Source: Pontibacter deserti
Lineage (GTDB): Bacteria > Bacteroidota > Bacteroidia > Cytophagales > Hymenobacteraceae
DNA length: 64,000 nucleotides
Assembly: GCF_023630255.1 (NCBI RefSeq)
Contig: NZ_JALPRS010000002.1
Location: 310,001-374,000 of the forward strand
Direction: 5' to 3'
In this document: positions 10,163 through 19,090 of the stretch, in pieces
Numbering within the stretch: the stretch's first letter is position 1
Layout of the letters: the number at the start of each line of letters is the position of its first letter
Translations under genes and position numbers: made by a program
The notes under the pieces: model-generated
Told to the model about the DNA's origin: nothing
The model's database searches: none
The model's input: the letters and a program-made list of their open reading frames with translations, nothing else

Positions 10163-13100
10163 AAAAACTTAATGATTACACTTGGAGAACGGGCTCCGTT
10201 CTACCAAAGCAGCTGCAGTTGTTATGGCGATGTGCTATGGTACTGGTAGCTGCTTTTGCTTTTTCAGCTAATACCTTTGCGCAGGACCTTCCGCCTGCGG
10301 AAAGATGTACTTCTGAAGACCTGCAAGTAATAGGCGCTACATTAACAGGCACAGGTTGCGTTTCCTGTGAGTTTGGTGAGCCACTATCTTCCACAATCAC
10401 ATTTACTATTGAGAACACTACACAATCCCTTCGTACCTCCTATGCTTACTGGGGAACAGTAGTTATAAAAGACGCTCAGGGTAATATAAAAGGGACTCCA
10501 ATTAAAATCGATGGCTGTAATAGCCAGGGCTTCCCGGGCGGGGAAACCAGAACTATAGTTGAAGAAACAGTTATCAATTATAATTGTGGAGACCGCGTAG
10601 AAGTTATCAATTTTTACGGAGCCTGGACAGATGCATCTGACAATGACAATAGAGTTTGCCCACTGGATCCTTCTACTATCAATCCTAAATGCGATGTGAT
10701 ACCGGTGTTGCCAATTACAACGCCGGTAGTAGTTAATGCCGGAGAAGATTTTACCATTACCTGTATACTTAACCCGAATGGTAAACAGATAGGTGAAACT
10801 CCACAGGCCGGTCATACTTATTCATGGTCTCCTGCTGCGGGCTTAAGTGCAACTAACATTGCCAATCCTGTTGCTAACCCAACTCAAACCACTACTTATA
10901 CTGTTACTAAAACCAATACAGAGTCGGGCTGTACAGATACAGATCAGGTAACTGTAACTGTTAACAATGCCGCTGTAACTGCTTATGCCGGAGAAGACTT
11001 TACAAAAACGTGTGTTACCAATCCTGATGGTAAACAAATAGGTGAGGCTTCGGATGCAGCTTTTACGTATTCGTGGGTACCTTCAGCAGGCCTGAGTGCT
11101 ACCAACATAAGTAACCCGATTGCCAACCCAACTGGTACCACCACCTATACTGTAACCAAAACTAATAAAGTAACTGGCTGTACAGATACAGATCAGATTA
11201 CAGTAGATGTAGATATTGCACCGTTAGGAGCACCCGGTGGTCCGGATGTAGAAAGATGTGGTACTGGCACGGTAACGCTGGCAGTAGCAAACCCACTTGG
11301 TGGAGTAACCTATAAATGGTATAGTGCTGCAACAAACGGTACTTTACTATTCACAGGTCCATCGTATACCACCGGCTCACTTACCCAGACTACTTCCTTC
11401 TGGGTAACTGCTACAGGTGCTAACGGTTGTGAAAGTACCCGATCAGAGTTTAAAGCTATCATATTTACGCCGGTTACAGTTAATGCAGGTATAAATGTTA
11501 CATCTTGCGCAGCTAACCCTGTGCAGTTAAATGGCTCTGTTACTGGCGGAGCTACTACCGGAAGCTGGACAGGTGGTACAGGTACTTTTAACCCAAGCAG
11601 AAATGTGCTTAACCCGACTTATACACCTTCTGCTGCCGAGATAAGTGCAGGTACAGTAACACTTACTTTGTTATCAGCAAACCCTGATGGACCATGTCCT
11701 GCAGTGAGTGATGCCATGACTATAACCATAAATGATGAAGTTTCTGTTAATGCCGGTTCTAATGCAAGTATATGTTCTTCCAGCCCGGCTGTAACGTTGG
11801 CAGGTTCTATTTCGGGAGGTATAAGCACTGGCGATTGGGTTGGTGGTACAGGTACATTTAACCCGAACAGACAAACTTTAAATGCAGTTTATACGCCATC
11901 CGCAGCAGAAATTTCTGCCGGTACAGTTACCCTGACACTGCAGTCAGATGATCCGGCTGGCCCTTGTGCGGCTGCTAACGACGCCATGACAATAACAATT
12001 TACAAAGCTGTTGTAGTTGATGCCGGCGGACCTGATACTCGTTGCCAGTCTGCAACTATGCAAGCCATTGCCCTGACCGGTGCAAGTATAACAGGGGGAA
12101 CAAATAGTGGTACCTGGCAGATTGTTTCTTCAAGTCCGGCTAATGCAGGTAACGTACTAAGCAATAATACATATGCCAGCGGAAGCCTTACAGTGGCTGC
12201 AGGTTATACAGGTACAATTACCTTGAAACTGACAAGTGCAGACCCAACCGGACCTTGCGGAGCCATGGAAGATACCAGAACAGTAACTATTTACCCTGCT
12301 GCTACTGTTGATGCCGGCGGCCCTTACGTTGTTACCTGTACCACTCCAAGAACAGTAACATTAAGCAGCATATTTGGTGGCGGCGCTACCAGCGGAACCT
12401 GGATTGTACCTGCTGGTAAGGGTAGTGTTACTGGTAATGTTTATACTCCTAGTGCAGAAGCTCTTGCTGCCGGTACTCCTGTAAACTTAACATTTATAAC
12501 CAATGACCCAACCGGACCTTGCGGGGCAGTAAGTGATATAGCCATAGTAACATTCCAGGTTTGTAATCTTGAAGGCTGTACTCCTGGTTACTGGAAGCAG
12601 TCGCAGCACTTTGGTAACTGGAGTTGCGGTTATATTCCGACAGGTAATAATGCCACATTGTTCTCTACTGCACTAGGTTTAACTTCTGCCCAAATGACGC
12701 TAAGAGGCTTGCCTACTAACCTGACATTACTTCAGGCGCTTAACCTGAATGGTGGTAAATACTATGCGCTGGCCCGTCATGCAGCAGCGGCAATCTTGAA
12801 TGCCTGCAGTGGAGTTGATGTTGATTACAAGTATACCACAGCCCAGATTAAAACTATGGTTCAGGCTGCGTTTACTTCAGGTAATCCTACCTCAGCTCAT
12901 AACAACCTGGCAGCAGCCAACGAAATGGGTTGTCCACTCGGAAGAGCTACACTTACATCATCCACTACTAGTAAACTGGAAGGGGCTTTATCTGATCGTA
13001 TTTCGGCTTACCCAACACCGTTCTCTGACAAGGCAACTATAGAGTTTACGATAAGCAAGGACGAAAACTTTGTGGTGAACCTGTACGACATGAAAGGTGG

Positions 13101-13254
13101 TTTGGTAAAACAGCTGAAAGCCGGTACAGCCAAAGCAGGAGAGTTGCAACGCGTTGAAGTAGATGGTACTGATCTGTCTGAAGGCTTATACATTGCCCGA
13201 ATGATCAGTGACTCTGATGCAAGATCTGTGAAATTGTTACTTAAGAAAGAATAA
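10159..13254 (+). CDS. Large T9SS-sorted surface protein with PKD-like repeats and CTPGYWK domain
   Basis: Secreted protein of 1031 residues. Signal peptide ends at TFAQ (~41). The N-module (about 48-180, ERCTSEDLQVI to PKC) is shared with the 488-aa neighbour. Two PKD-like repeats (AGEDFTITC/AGEDFTKTC ... TYTVTKTN) are followed by an Ig module (about 355-440) and several ~95-residue repeats containing GGTGTFNP and YTPSAAEISAGTVTLTL. Near residue 806 starts a domain with CTPGYWKQSQHFGNW, known from many bacterial surface proteins, ending CPLGRA. A T9SS type A domain closes the protein (AYPTPFSDKATIEF, GLYIARM). Probably a cell-surface or matrix protein; no enzyme motif seen. Confidence 0.92.
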   Translation: MKKLNDYTWRTGSVLPKQLQLLWRCAMVLVAAFAFSANTFAQDLPPAERCTSEDLQVIGATLTGTGCVSCEFGEPLSSTITFTIENTTQSLRTSYAYWGTVVIKDAQGNIKGTPIKIDGCNSQGFPGGETRTIVEETVINYNCGDRVEVINFYGAWTDASDNDNRVCPLDPSTINPKCDVIPVLPITTPVVVNAGEDFTITCILNPNGKQIGETPQAGHTYSWSPAAGLSATNIANPVANPTQTTTYTVTKTNTESGCTDTDQVTVTVNNAAVTAYAGEDFTKTCVTNPDGKQIGEASDAAFTYSWVPSAGLSATNISNPIANPTGTTTYTVTKTNKVTGCTDTDQITVDVDIAPLGAPGGPDVERCGTGTVTLAVANPLGGVTYKWYSAATNGTLLFTGPSYTTGSLTQTTSFWVTATGANGCESTRSEFKAIIFTPVTVNAGINVTSCAANPVQLNGSVTGGATTGSWTGGTGTFNPSRNVLNPTYTPSAAEISAGTVTLTLLSANPDGPCPAVSDAMTITINDEVSVNAGSNASICSSSPAVTLAGSISGGISTGDWVGGTGTFNPNRQTLNAVYTPSAAEISAGTVTLTLQSDDPAGPCAAANDAMTITIYKAVVVDAGGPDTRCQSATMQAIALTGASITGGTNSGTWQIVSSSPANAGNVLSNNTYASGSLTVAAGYTGTITLKLTSADPTGPCGAMEDTRTVTIYPAATVDAGGPYVVTCTTPRTVTLSSIFGGGATSGTWIVPAGKGSVTGNVYTPSAEALAAGTPVNLTFITNDPTGPCGAVSDIAIVTFQVCNLEGCTPGYWKQSQHFGNWSCGYIPTGNNATLFSTALGLTSAQMTLRGLPTNLTLLQALNLNGGKYYALARHAAAAILNACSGVDVDYKYTTAQIKTMVQAAFTSGNPTSAHNNLAAANEMGCPLGRATLTSSTTSKLEGALSDRISAYPTPFSDKATIEFTISKDENFVVNLYDMKGGLVKQLKAGTAKAGELQRVEVDGTDLSEGLYIARMISDSDARSVKLLLKKE

Positions 13255-13273
13255 GCAGTAAGGAGGCTATTAT

Positions 13274-13313
13274 AAAAACAGGGGCCGGGATTAATTTCTT
13301 GGTCCCTGTTTTT
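13274..13313 (+). terminator. Terminator of third adhesin
   Basis: AAAAACAGGGGCC (13274-13286) pairs with GGTCCCTGTTTTT (13301-13313) with one G-U pair, ending in a T run. Confidence 0.85.
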
Positions 13314-13830
13314 TATTGCAGCTATAGTTACACCTTTAGTAGTTGGCTTTTAACCTTCGTGCAACTATTTTCTTTTATGTAACTTCTGACTTATACTCAG
13401 ATTATTATGCTGTTTACTAGCACTATATATGCATTAACTATATATAGATACTCCAAATGATAGGCTATCCAGATTAATATAAATTTAATTATATAAATTG
13501 CGTATAAAGGTATTGCTTAAATAAACACTATATTAACAGTCTCTGGTAAAGCTATATGGTAAAGTATTACTGTAGAAACTGAACCAGAACCCGCGCCCTT
13601 TCCCTCTACTCCTAAACCCTGATAGGCACCGATGCAGAACTGTATCGGGTAAAACTTAATTGTTTAATGATAACAAGATGATGAAGTTCTACTATAGGGT
13701 TTCCTTTCTTTTTAATGTATTCATGTGGCATTTCGTTCTTCGGCAGGGGCCATAAGTAGCTGGTAGCTATTTATGTATAGTCGCTGTTTGTCTTTTAGCT
13801 AATCATTATACAAGAACTGATATGATAAAA
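13314..13830. other. Non-coding gap before the fourth adhesin
   Basis: About 520 bp, strongly AT-rich near 13430-13510. No gene supported. CCTCTACTCC near 13604 echoes the CCTCTAC motif of the other leaders. Confidence 0.4.
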
Positions 13831-13885
13831 TTCCTCCTCAAAAAGGGAGGCAGGTATCTTATTGCCTCCATTTTACAGCCACCCT
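13831..13885 (+). promoter_or_regulatory. Conserved leader hairpin element 4
   Basis: CCTCC (13833-13837) pairs with GGAGG (13846-13850), or GGAGGCA (13846-13852) pairs with TGCCTCC (13863-13869). The stems share GGAGG and exclude each other; ATTTTACAG follows the second. It starts 184 nt before the start at 14017. Primary sequence differs from elements 1-3; the layout is the same. Confidence 0.45.
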
Positions 13886-13999
13886 AAAGTATAAGCTCAA
13901 TAGCCTGAAACCATGTAAAAGGTGCTGGTTTATACTTCCCTCTACTCTTCCACTGCACTCTTTTATAGCGTGAGGTCCTGCTATTGCATTTTAAAAACT

Positions 14000-14020
14000 A
14001 TGAGAAATAATTATTTATGA
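14000..14020 (+). CDS. Putative upstream mini-ORF MRNNYL
   Basis: Six codons ending in a TGA that overlaps the adhesin ATG at 14017 (ATGA). The start context AAACTATGAGA resembles the others but the peptide is not conserved, so it is the weakest of the four. Confidence 0.25.
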   Translation: MRNNYL

Positions 14021-17000
14021 AACACTTTGACAATAACAAGCGCAGCTCGAAGCATATGCTGCAAAAACTCTGGCTCGTTCTGGTAATAATGGCCCTGCCA
14101 CTAACTATACAAGCTAATTATGTAAGTATAGTAAGTATAGCAAAACAGGCTAACAAAATTATTACTACTCAGGCCAGTATGCGTGCTACATTATGGAACG
14201 CAATGGGTTTATCAACAGCCACTAACGAAGCTGGTAAAGCGATGTATGGTGGTGGCGACTTCAGCCTGAACTTTGTTGCTTCTGCCCCTGATTCTTACGA
14301 CCATACTACTGGTGGCGGAGCGTTCGATGATGCAACAACAAACACTGATATTGTAGAATCTCTGGAAGGCGGAGACTTTACCTGCGGTGATATAGTAACC
14401 TTTTTAACAGAGATAAAAGTTGATGCCGGCGCAACAGGTGCACAAACTATAGATCTGGATTATTCTTTTCTGGCAGATGCAACGGGCCAGCCAGGTGTAG
14501 CTCTTTCCGATATTCTTACAGTAAAAGTAAACTACGGGGCTGTATCAGGCGGAGATGGTCCTGGTAACACAGATTCAGGAATAAGTGACGATGGTGGAAG
14601 TGTAGCAACGCTTACTAATGAACACATTACCGGTGACGGTACCCTTTATAATGGTAACGACCTGGTTGGTACAGTAACAGTAACAGACCTGGAGGCCGGC
14701 GAAACTGTTATAGTGCGTATGGATGTCCTGATTGCTTGTGACCCAGGCAGCAGCCCGACGGGAAACTTACAGGGTGCGATAACAGCCGGTTTGGTGATTG
14801 ATCCCGAAGAGGATAACATCAGTGTTGGAAATCAAACGGTGCCTTTCAAAAATGTAGATCAGATTCAGTTTCCTGATTGTGTTTTAGCCGCGGCCGGGCC
14901 TGTGTGTGCCGGAGCAACCACTGCCCACACTGCTACCAGCGATGTAGATGCAGCAACCTATACCTGGACAATTTCAGGCTCCAGCACCGGTACAACTTTT
15001 GTTGGTGGCGGAACTACAAAAACAACAACCGCAGCACAGGGGGAATTATCTACCGGTGTAGATGTGGTAGCTGGCGGAGCAGGCACTTATACTTTATCAG
15101 TCGTAATCAGTAAGCAAGGTTATGGCGATCAGAGTTGTAGTGTAACTGTTGTTGTTAATGCCATACCTGAGGTTTATACTTTAAGCAGCACAAGTTATTG
15201 TGCTGGTGATGCTGCTCTCGGAAGTCTTACACTCAGCAATTCTGAAACAGGGGTAAGTTATCAATTAAAAGATGCTACAAACGCCAACGTGCAGGTTGCG
15301 AAATCAGGAACCGGCGAACCTTTGATCTGGACTGGTATTGCCGCTGGCACAGGTTATTACGTTGTGGCTACCGGAGCAGAGCCTAGCAACTGCCAAAGCC
15401 AGACTATACCAGTGAACGTAACAGAAAATCCATTGCCGGATGCAAAAGCCGGAGCAGACAAAGTACTGACCTGTACCACAACAAGTATAAATTTAAGTGG
15501 TTCATCAGCTACAGAAGGTGTAACCTATACCTGGGTGGCTAGCGATGGCGGAAATATTGTATCTGGTGCAGATTCAGCAACTCCATTGGTAGATGCAGCC
15601 GGTACATATACATTAACAGTTACAACCACCGCTACTGGCTGTACAAATACTGATGTTGCCCTGGTGACAGTAGATAATACTACACCAAACGTTAGCGCTG
15701 GCCCTGACATGCAACTTACCTGTATAACAACCGAAGTTATGCTTTCAGGTTCTTCAACTACTGAAGGTGTTACTTACTCATGGAACGGACCAAATGGCTA
15801 TACTTCTAATAGTGCTACACCAACAGTAAATGCAGCAGGTACTTATACTTTGACGGTTACAAATTCGGCTACAGGCTGCGCTGCTTCTGACATGGTTGAG
15901 GTAACTAAGGATGAAACACTACCTGAGGTTTCAATTAATAAAGATCCTTATACTCCTTTCTTAACGTGTAACATTAAAGCAGTAGTTCTTTATTCTGCCA
16001 CTAATATAGAAGGAGGAATTTTCCTATGGACTGGACCAAATGGGTTTACTGCTAATATTGGACCTGTTTATGCTACAGTTCCTGGTACTTATACTTTAAC
16101 AGTTACAAATCCTGAAAATGGTTGTAGTGCAACTGCTACTACAGTAGTTTCAGAATTTTATCCGGATTATGTAGCAAATGCTGGCCCTGATAAAGTATTA
16201 ACCTGTACTAACACAACAGTAACATTAGAAGGCTCAGTTAATACACTTAATTATGAATGGACTACAGAAGATGGCCATATAGTTTCTAGCCGTTTTACTA
16301 GGAACATAGTTGTAGATAAGCCAGGTACTTATATATTAAGAGGCCTTGATATTGAATTTGGCTGTGGAGGTGTAACTGATACAGTTGTAGTGACGGAGGA
16401 TAAAGAGTTACCACACATCATGGCACAAGGCGGTACTTTAGATTGCAATACAGGCACACTGCAGCTGATGGGATCGTCTACTACCGAAGGTGTTGCTTAT
16501 AGCTGGTCAGGCCCAATGGGTTATACTTCCAGCGAGCAAAATCCTACTGTAACCTTGGCCGGTGAATATACTCTAACGGTAACTGATGGAGGAAATGGTT
16601 GCCACACAATGATGACGGTAACTGTACATCCGCAGCCTGTAGTTCCGGAGCCGGTGGTAACATGTTATGAAATTAATTTCGAGAACAACAATACCGGATT
16701 TGTAACATCTACAACCACAGGTGCAGGTGTGGTAAATATCTTTAACAGAAAACGCAATGTGGATGGTACTTATGAAACCGAGAACCATGCTGCTATCTTC
16801 AACACGCTGATGCCTACAGGAGATGATTCAGACTTGTATACCGAAGACTGGGGACATGTGCTTATCATCAACCAAGATCTGAACCCAGAGCCAAACGATA
16901 ACCCGTGGGGCGGTGAAATGACATTAGACTTCTCTGCTTTCGGACCAGTAAAGATGACCTCACTGAAGGCCTTAGACTTTGATGTGTACGAAGACAATTC

Positions 17001-17502
17001 GTGGGTATACCTGTACGACGGGGCTGGCAATGAGCTGTATAAAGTGCAGATTCATAGCATGGGCAACAACAGCAAGCAGGAGATTGATCTGGGCAATACC
17101 AAAGGTGTGATGAAGATGAAAGTGGTGATGGATGGCTTTAATTCGGCTGGTATGCTGGCAGGTTCTGGTGCCATTGATGGAATTAAGTTCTGTGTGGAAG
17201 AAGCAACAGAAGATCCGTGCACCAAGCCGGTACAAACAGAAATTAAAGCAACTGCCTTCCCGATGCCCTTCTCTGACAGAACAACAGTAGAATTTACATC
17301 AAACGAAACACAGGAATATGTAGTGCAGCTGTTCGACTCCAGAGGTCGCATGCTAAGAGAGCTGAAAGCAGGTACTGTAAGAGCCGGGGAAGTAATTACT
17401 ATAGATGTAGATGGTACAAATCTGCCAAACGGTATGTACATGGCTCACATTATAGGTAAAGCCGGAATCAAGAAAACAGTTAAACTGATAAACCGGAAAT
17501 AG
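14017..17502 (+). CDS. Large T9SS-sorted surface protein with PKD/Ig repeats and jelly-roll-like domain
   Basis: 1161 residues. The N-terminus has a hydrophobic signal (LVLVIMALPLTIQA) cleaved near residue 34. An N-terminal ~250-residue region does not show the CTS module of its neighbours. Next come Ig-like modules and at least five ~85-residue repeats with the pattern A-G-x-D-x-x-L-T-C ... G-T-Y-T-L-T-V-T (about 480-875). Residues ~880-1063 form a separate domain starting CYEINFEN, with DFDVYEDNSWVYLYD, suggestive of a carbohydrate-binding-like jelly roll. The T9SS domain (AFPMPFSDRTTVEF, GMYMAHI) ends it. DNA encoding repeats at ~15930-16430 is clearly more AT-rich than its flanks. Confidence 0.9.
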   Translation: MKHFDNNKRSSKHMLQKLWLVLVIMALPLTIQANYVSIVSIAKQANKIITTQASMRATLWNAMGLSTATNEAGKAMYGGGDFSLNFVASAPDSYDHTTGGGAFDDATTNTDIVESLEGGDFTCGDIVTFLTEIKVDAGATGAQTIDLDYSFLADATGQPGVALSDILTVKVNYGAVSGGDGPGNTDSGISDDGGSVATLTNEHITGDGTLYNGNDLVGTVTVTDLEAGETVIVRMDVLIACDPGSSPTGNLQGAITAGLVIDPEEDNISVGNQTVPFKNVDQIQFPDCVLAAAGPVCAGATTAHTATSDVDAATYTWTISGSSTGTTFVGGGTTKTTTAAQGELSTGVDVVAGGAGTYTLSVVISKQGYGDQSCSVTVVVNAIPEVYTLSSTSYCAGDAALGSLTLSNSETGVSYQLKDATNANVQVAKSGTGEPLIWTGIAAGTGYYVVATGAEPSNCQSQTIPVNVTENPLPDAKAGADKVLTCTTTSINLSGSSATEGVTYTWVASDGGNIVSGADSATPLVDAAGTYTLTVTTTATGCTNTDVALVTVDNTTPNVSAGPDMQLTCITTEVMLSGSSTTEGVTYSWNGPNGYTSNSATPTVNAAGTYTLTVTNSATGCAASDMVEVTKDETLPEVSINKDPYTPFLTCNIKAVVLYSATNIEGGIFLWTGPNGFTANIGPVYATVPGTYTLTVTNPENGCSATATTVVSEFYPDYVANAGPDKVLTCTNTTVTLEGSVNTLNYEWTTEDGHIVSSRFTRNIVVDKPGTYILRGLDIEFGCGGVTDTVVVTEDKELPHIMAQGGTLDCNTGTLQLMGSSTTEGVAYSWSGPMGYTSSEQNPTVTLAGEYTLTVTDGGNGCHTMMTVTVHPQPVVPEPVVTCYEINFENNNTGFVTSTTTGAGVVNIFNRKRNVDGTYETENHAAIFNTLMPTGDDSDLYTEDWGHVLIINQDLNPEPNDNPWGGEMTLDFSAFGPVKMTSLKALDFDVYEDNSWVYLYDGAGNELYKVQIHSMGNNSKQEIDLGNTKGVMKMKVVMDGFNSAGMLAGSGAIDGIKFCVEEATEDPCTKPVQTEIKATAFPMPFSDRTTVEFTSNETQEYVVQLFDSRGRMLRELKAGTVRAGEVITIDVDGTNLPNGMYMAHIIGKAGIKKTVKLINRK

Positions 17503-17526
17503 ATAAGCCATAGTGGTTTTATACTT

Positions 17527-17561
17527 AAACTGCCCTGCTGCTATTAGCTGCAGGGCAGTTT
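17527..17561 (+). terminator. Terminator of fourth adhesin
   Basis: AAACTGCCCTGC (17527-17538) / GCAGGGCAGTTT (17550-17561), followed by further T residues. Its position inside the longer open frame from 17513 argues against a start there for the kinase. Confidence 0.93.
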
Positions 17562-17614
17562 TTTTATACCTGCATAGGTATAAGCAGCTGCAATTTTTTA
17601 GCGTACTTTGTTAT

Positions 17615-18139
17615 ATGCTGAAGATCGCAATCACAGGGCCTGAGTCTACAGGTAAATCTACATTATCAGAGCAGTTAGCAACGCATTACCAGACGGTGTG
17701 GGTGCCCGAATACGCCCGTACTTACATTGGCAGCCTGAACCGCGATTATACGTTAGAAGATATTGAAGCCATAGCACGCGGGCAACTGGAGCTGGAACAG
17801 CAGGCACAGACCAACGCAAGTACAATACTGGTGTCTGATACCGACCTGCTGGTGCTTAAGATCTGGAGCGAACACGCCTTTGGCCATTGCCCTGAATTTA
17901 TACTTGAAAATTTACAGCAACAGGACTACAACCTTTACCTGCTGATGGGCGTTGATTTGCCCTGGGAACCTGATCCGCAACGCGAGCATCCGCACCTTCG
18001 CCAGTTCTTTTACGATTGGTATAAGCGGGAGCTGGCAGCGCTCAATGTTCCTTTTGCCGAGATATCAGGACAGCAGCACGAGCGTTTTAAAAATGCAGTA
18101 GAGCACATTGATGCCTTGTTACGGCAGTACAAACTATAA
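17615..18139 (+). CDS. NadR-like ribosylnicotinamide kinase / P-loop ATPase
   Basis: Cytosolic P-loop protein of 174 residues. The N-terminus reads KIAITGPESTGKSTL, a Walker A typical of the NadR C-terminal kinase, followed by PEYARTYI and SDTDLLVLKIW, also NadR-kinase motifs. There is no nucleotidyltransferase domain, so it is a stand-alone kinase that would phosphorylate nicotinamide riboside to NMN. ATG 17615 is chosen because the longer frame to 17513 crosses the upstream terminator. It is 9 bp ahead of the epimerase gene and probably cotranscribed with it. The PnuC-type gene at 3527 is its likely transport partner. Confidence 0.85.
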   Translation: MLKIAITGPESTGKSTLSEQLATHYQTVWVPEYARTYIGSLNRDYTLEDIEAIARGQLELEQQAQTNASTILVSDTDLLVLKIWSEHAFGHCPEFILENLQQQDYNLYLLMGVDLPWEPDPQREHPHLRQFFYDWYKRELAALNVPFAEISGQQHERFKNAVEHIDALLRQYKL

Positions 18140-18148
18140 ACCTAAAAC

Positions 18149-19024
18149 ATGCTATACTTCTTACAGAACGAAAACTATAAAGTTGGTGTCGAGAGCCGGG
18201 GTGCTGAACTGCAGCATTTTATTAAACTGGATGAGCAGTTGGAGTTTATCTGGCAGGCAGACCCTAATGTATGGGCCAGCCATGCTCCTAATTTATTTCC
18301 GATCATTGGCGAGGTGCCAGATTTTCAGTATACTTTTCAGGGTAAGACCTACCACATGAAGCGCCATGGCTTTGCACGTCATAAGGAATTTAAACTGGTA
18401 GATAAGCATCATGATAAACTGGTGTTTGAGCTAACCCACGACTACGAAACACTGGAGCAATATCCGTTTAAATTTACGCTGTTAATTGCATATAAACTGG
18501 AGTGGAACAAGCTGTCGGTAACATACCTGGTGCGTAGCGAAGATGATCATACCATGTATTTTTCTGTAGGCGGGCATCCGGGATTTAATGTACCTTTTTA
18601 TCCTAACGAACAATACACGAATTACTTTCTTGAGTTTGAGCAGGAAGAAACGTTAAGCCGCCACCTGCTGAACGGACAAGGCCTGCAAAACGGCGATACT
18701 GAACGCGTGCTGCAACAGGAGCGTGTTTTGCATTTAAACCATTCCTATTTCGAGAAAGACGCACTGGTGTTCAAAAATCTTAATTCTGAGAAAGTAACGC
18801 TATCCAGCACCACAAACCCACGATCGGTAGAAATAGAATTTAAAGGCTTTCCTTACCTGGGTATATGGGCTAAACCAGGTCCCTCAAAGTATGTGTGTAT
18901 TGAGCCCTGGTGTGGTATAGCCAGCCGGGTAGGGGAGTCAGGAGAGTTGCAGGATAAAGAAGGTATTCACGAACTGGCGCCTAAACAAGCTTTTGAGCGC
19001 ACCTTCAGCATCACCATACTTTAA
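18149..19024 (+). CDS. Aldose 1-epimerase family protein
   Basis: Cytosolic mutarotase-fold protein of 291 residues that would interconvert alpha and beta anomers of hexoses or phosphohexoses. Visible motifs are MKRHGFARHKEF with the first active-site His and GGHPGFNVPF with the second; FKGFPYLGIWAKPG and CIEPWCG near the C-terminus carry the catalytic Glu region. Substrate specificity is not evident. Second gene of a probable two-gene unit with the NadR-like kinase. Confidence 0.9.
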   Translation: MLYFLQNENYKVGVESRGAELQHFIKLDEQLEFIWQADPNVWASHAPNLFPIIGEVPDFQYTFQGKTYHMKRHGFARHKEFKLVDKHHDKLVFELTHDYETLEQYPFKFTLLIAYKLEWNKLSVTYLVRSEDDHTMYFSVGGHPGFNVPFYPNEQYTNYFLEFEQEETLSRHLLNGQGLQNGDTERVLQQERVLHLNHSYFEKDALVFKNLNSEKVTLSSTTNPRSVEIEFKGFPYLGIWAKPGPSKYVCIEPWCGIASRVGESGELQDKEGIHELAPKQAFERTFSITIL

Positions 19025-19044
19025 CATACAAGTATAACTATACA

Positions 19045-19080
19045 AAAAGCCCCTGCTAATTTTGTTTAGCAGGGGCTTTT
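19045..19080. terminator. Bidirectional terminator between epimerase and small membrane protein genes
   Basis: AAAAGCCCCTGCTAA / TTAGCAGGGGCTTTT, perfect 15-bp stem with A and T tracts on both sides, between convergent genes. Confidence 0.93.
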
Positions 19081-19090
19081 CTATTAAATT

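Noticed and set aside
17513..17614. Longer N-terminus for the NadR-like kinase
   Set aside because: The extra segment crosses the upstream terminator hairpin, and the P-loop begins directly after the ATG at 17615.
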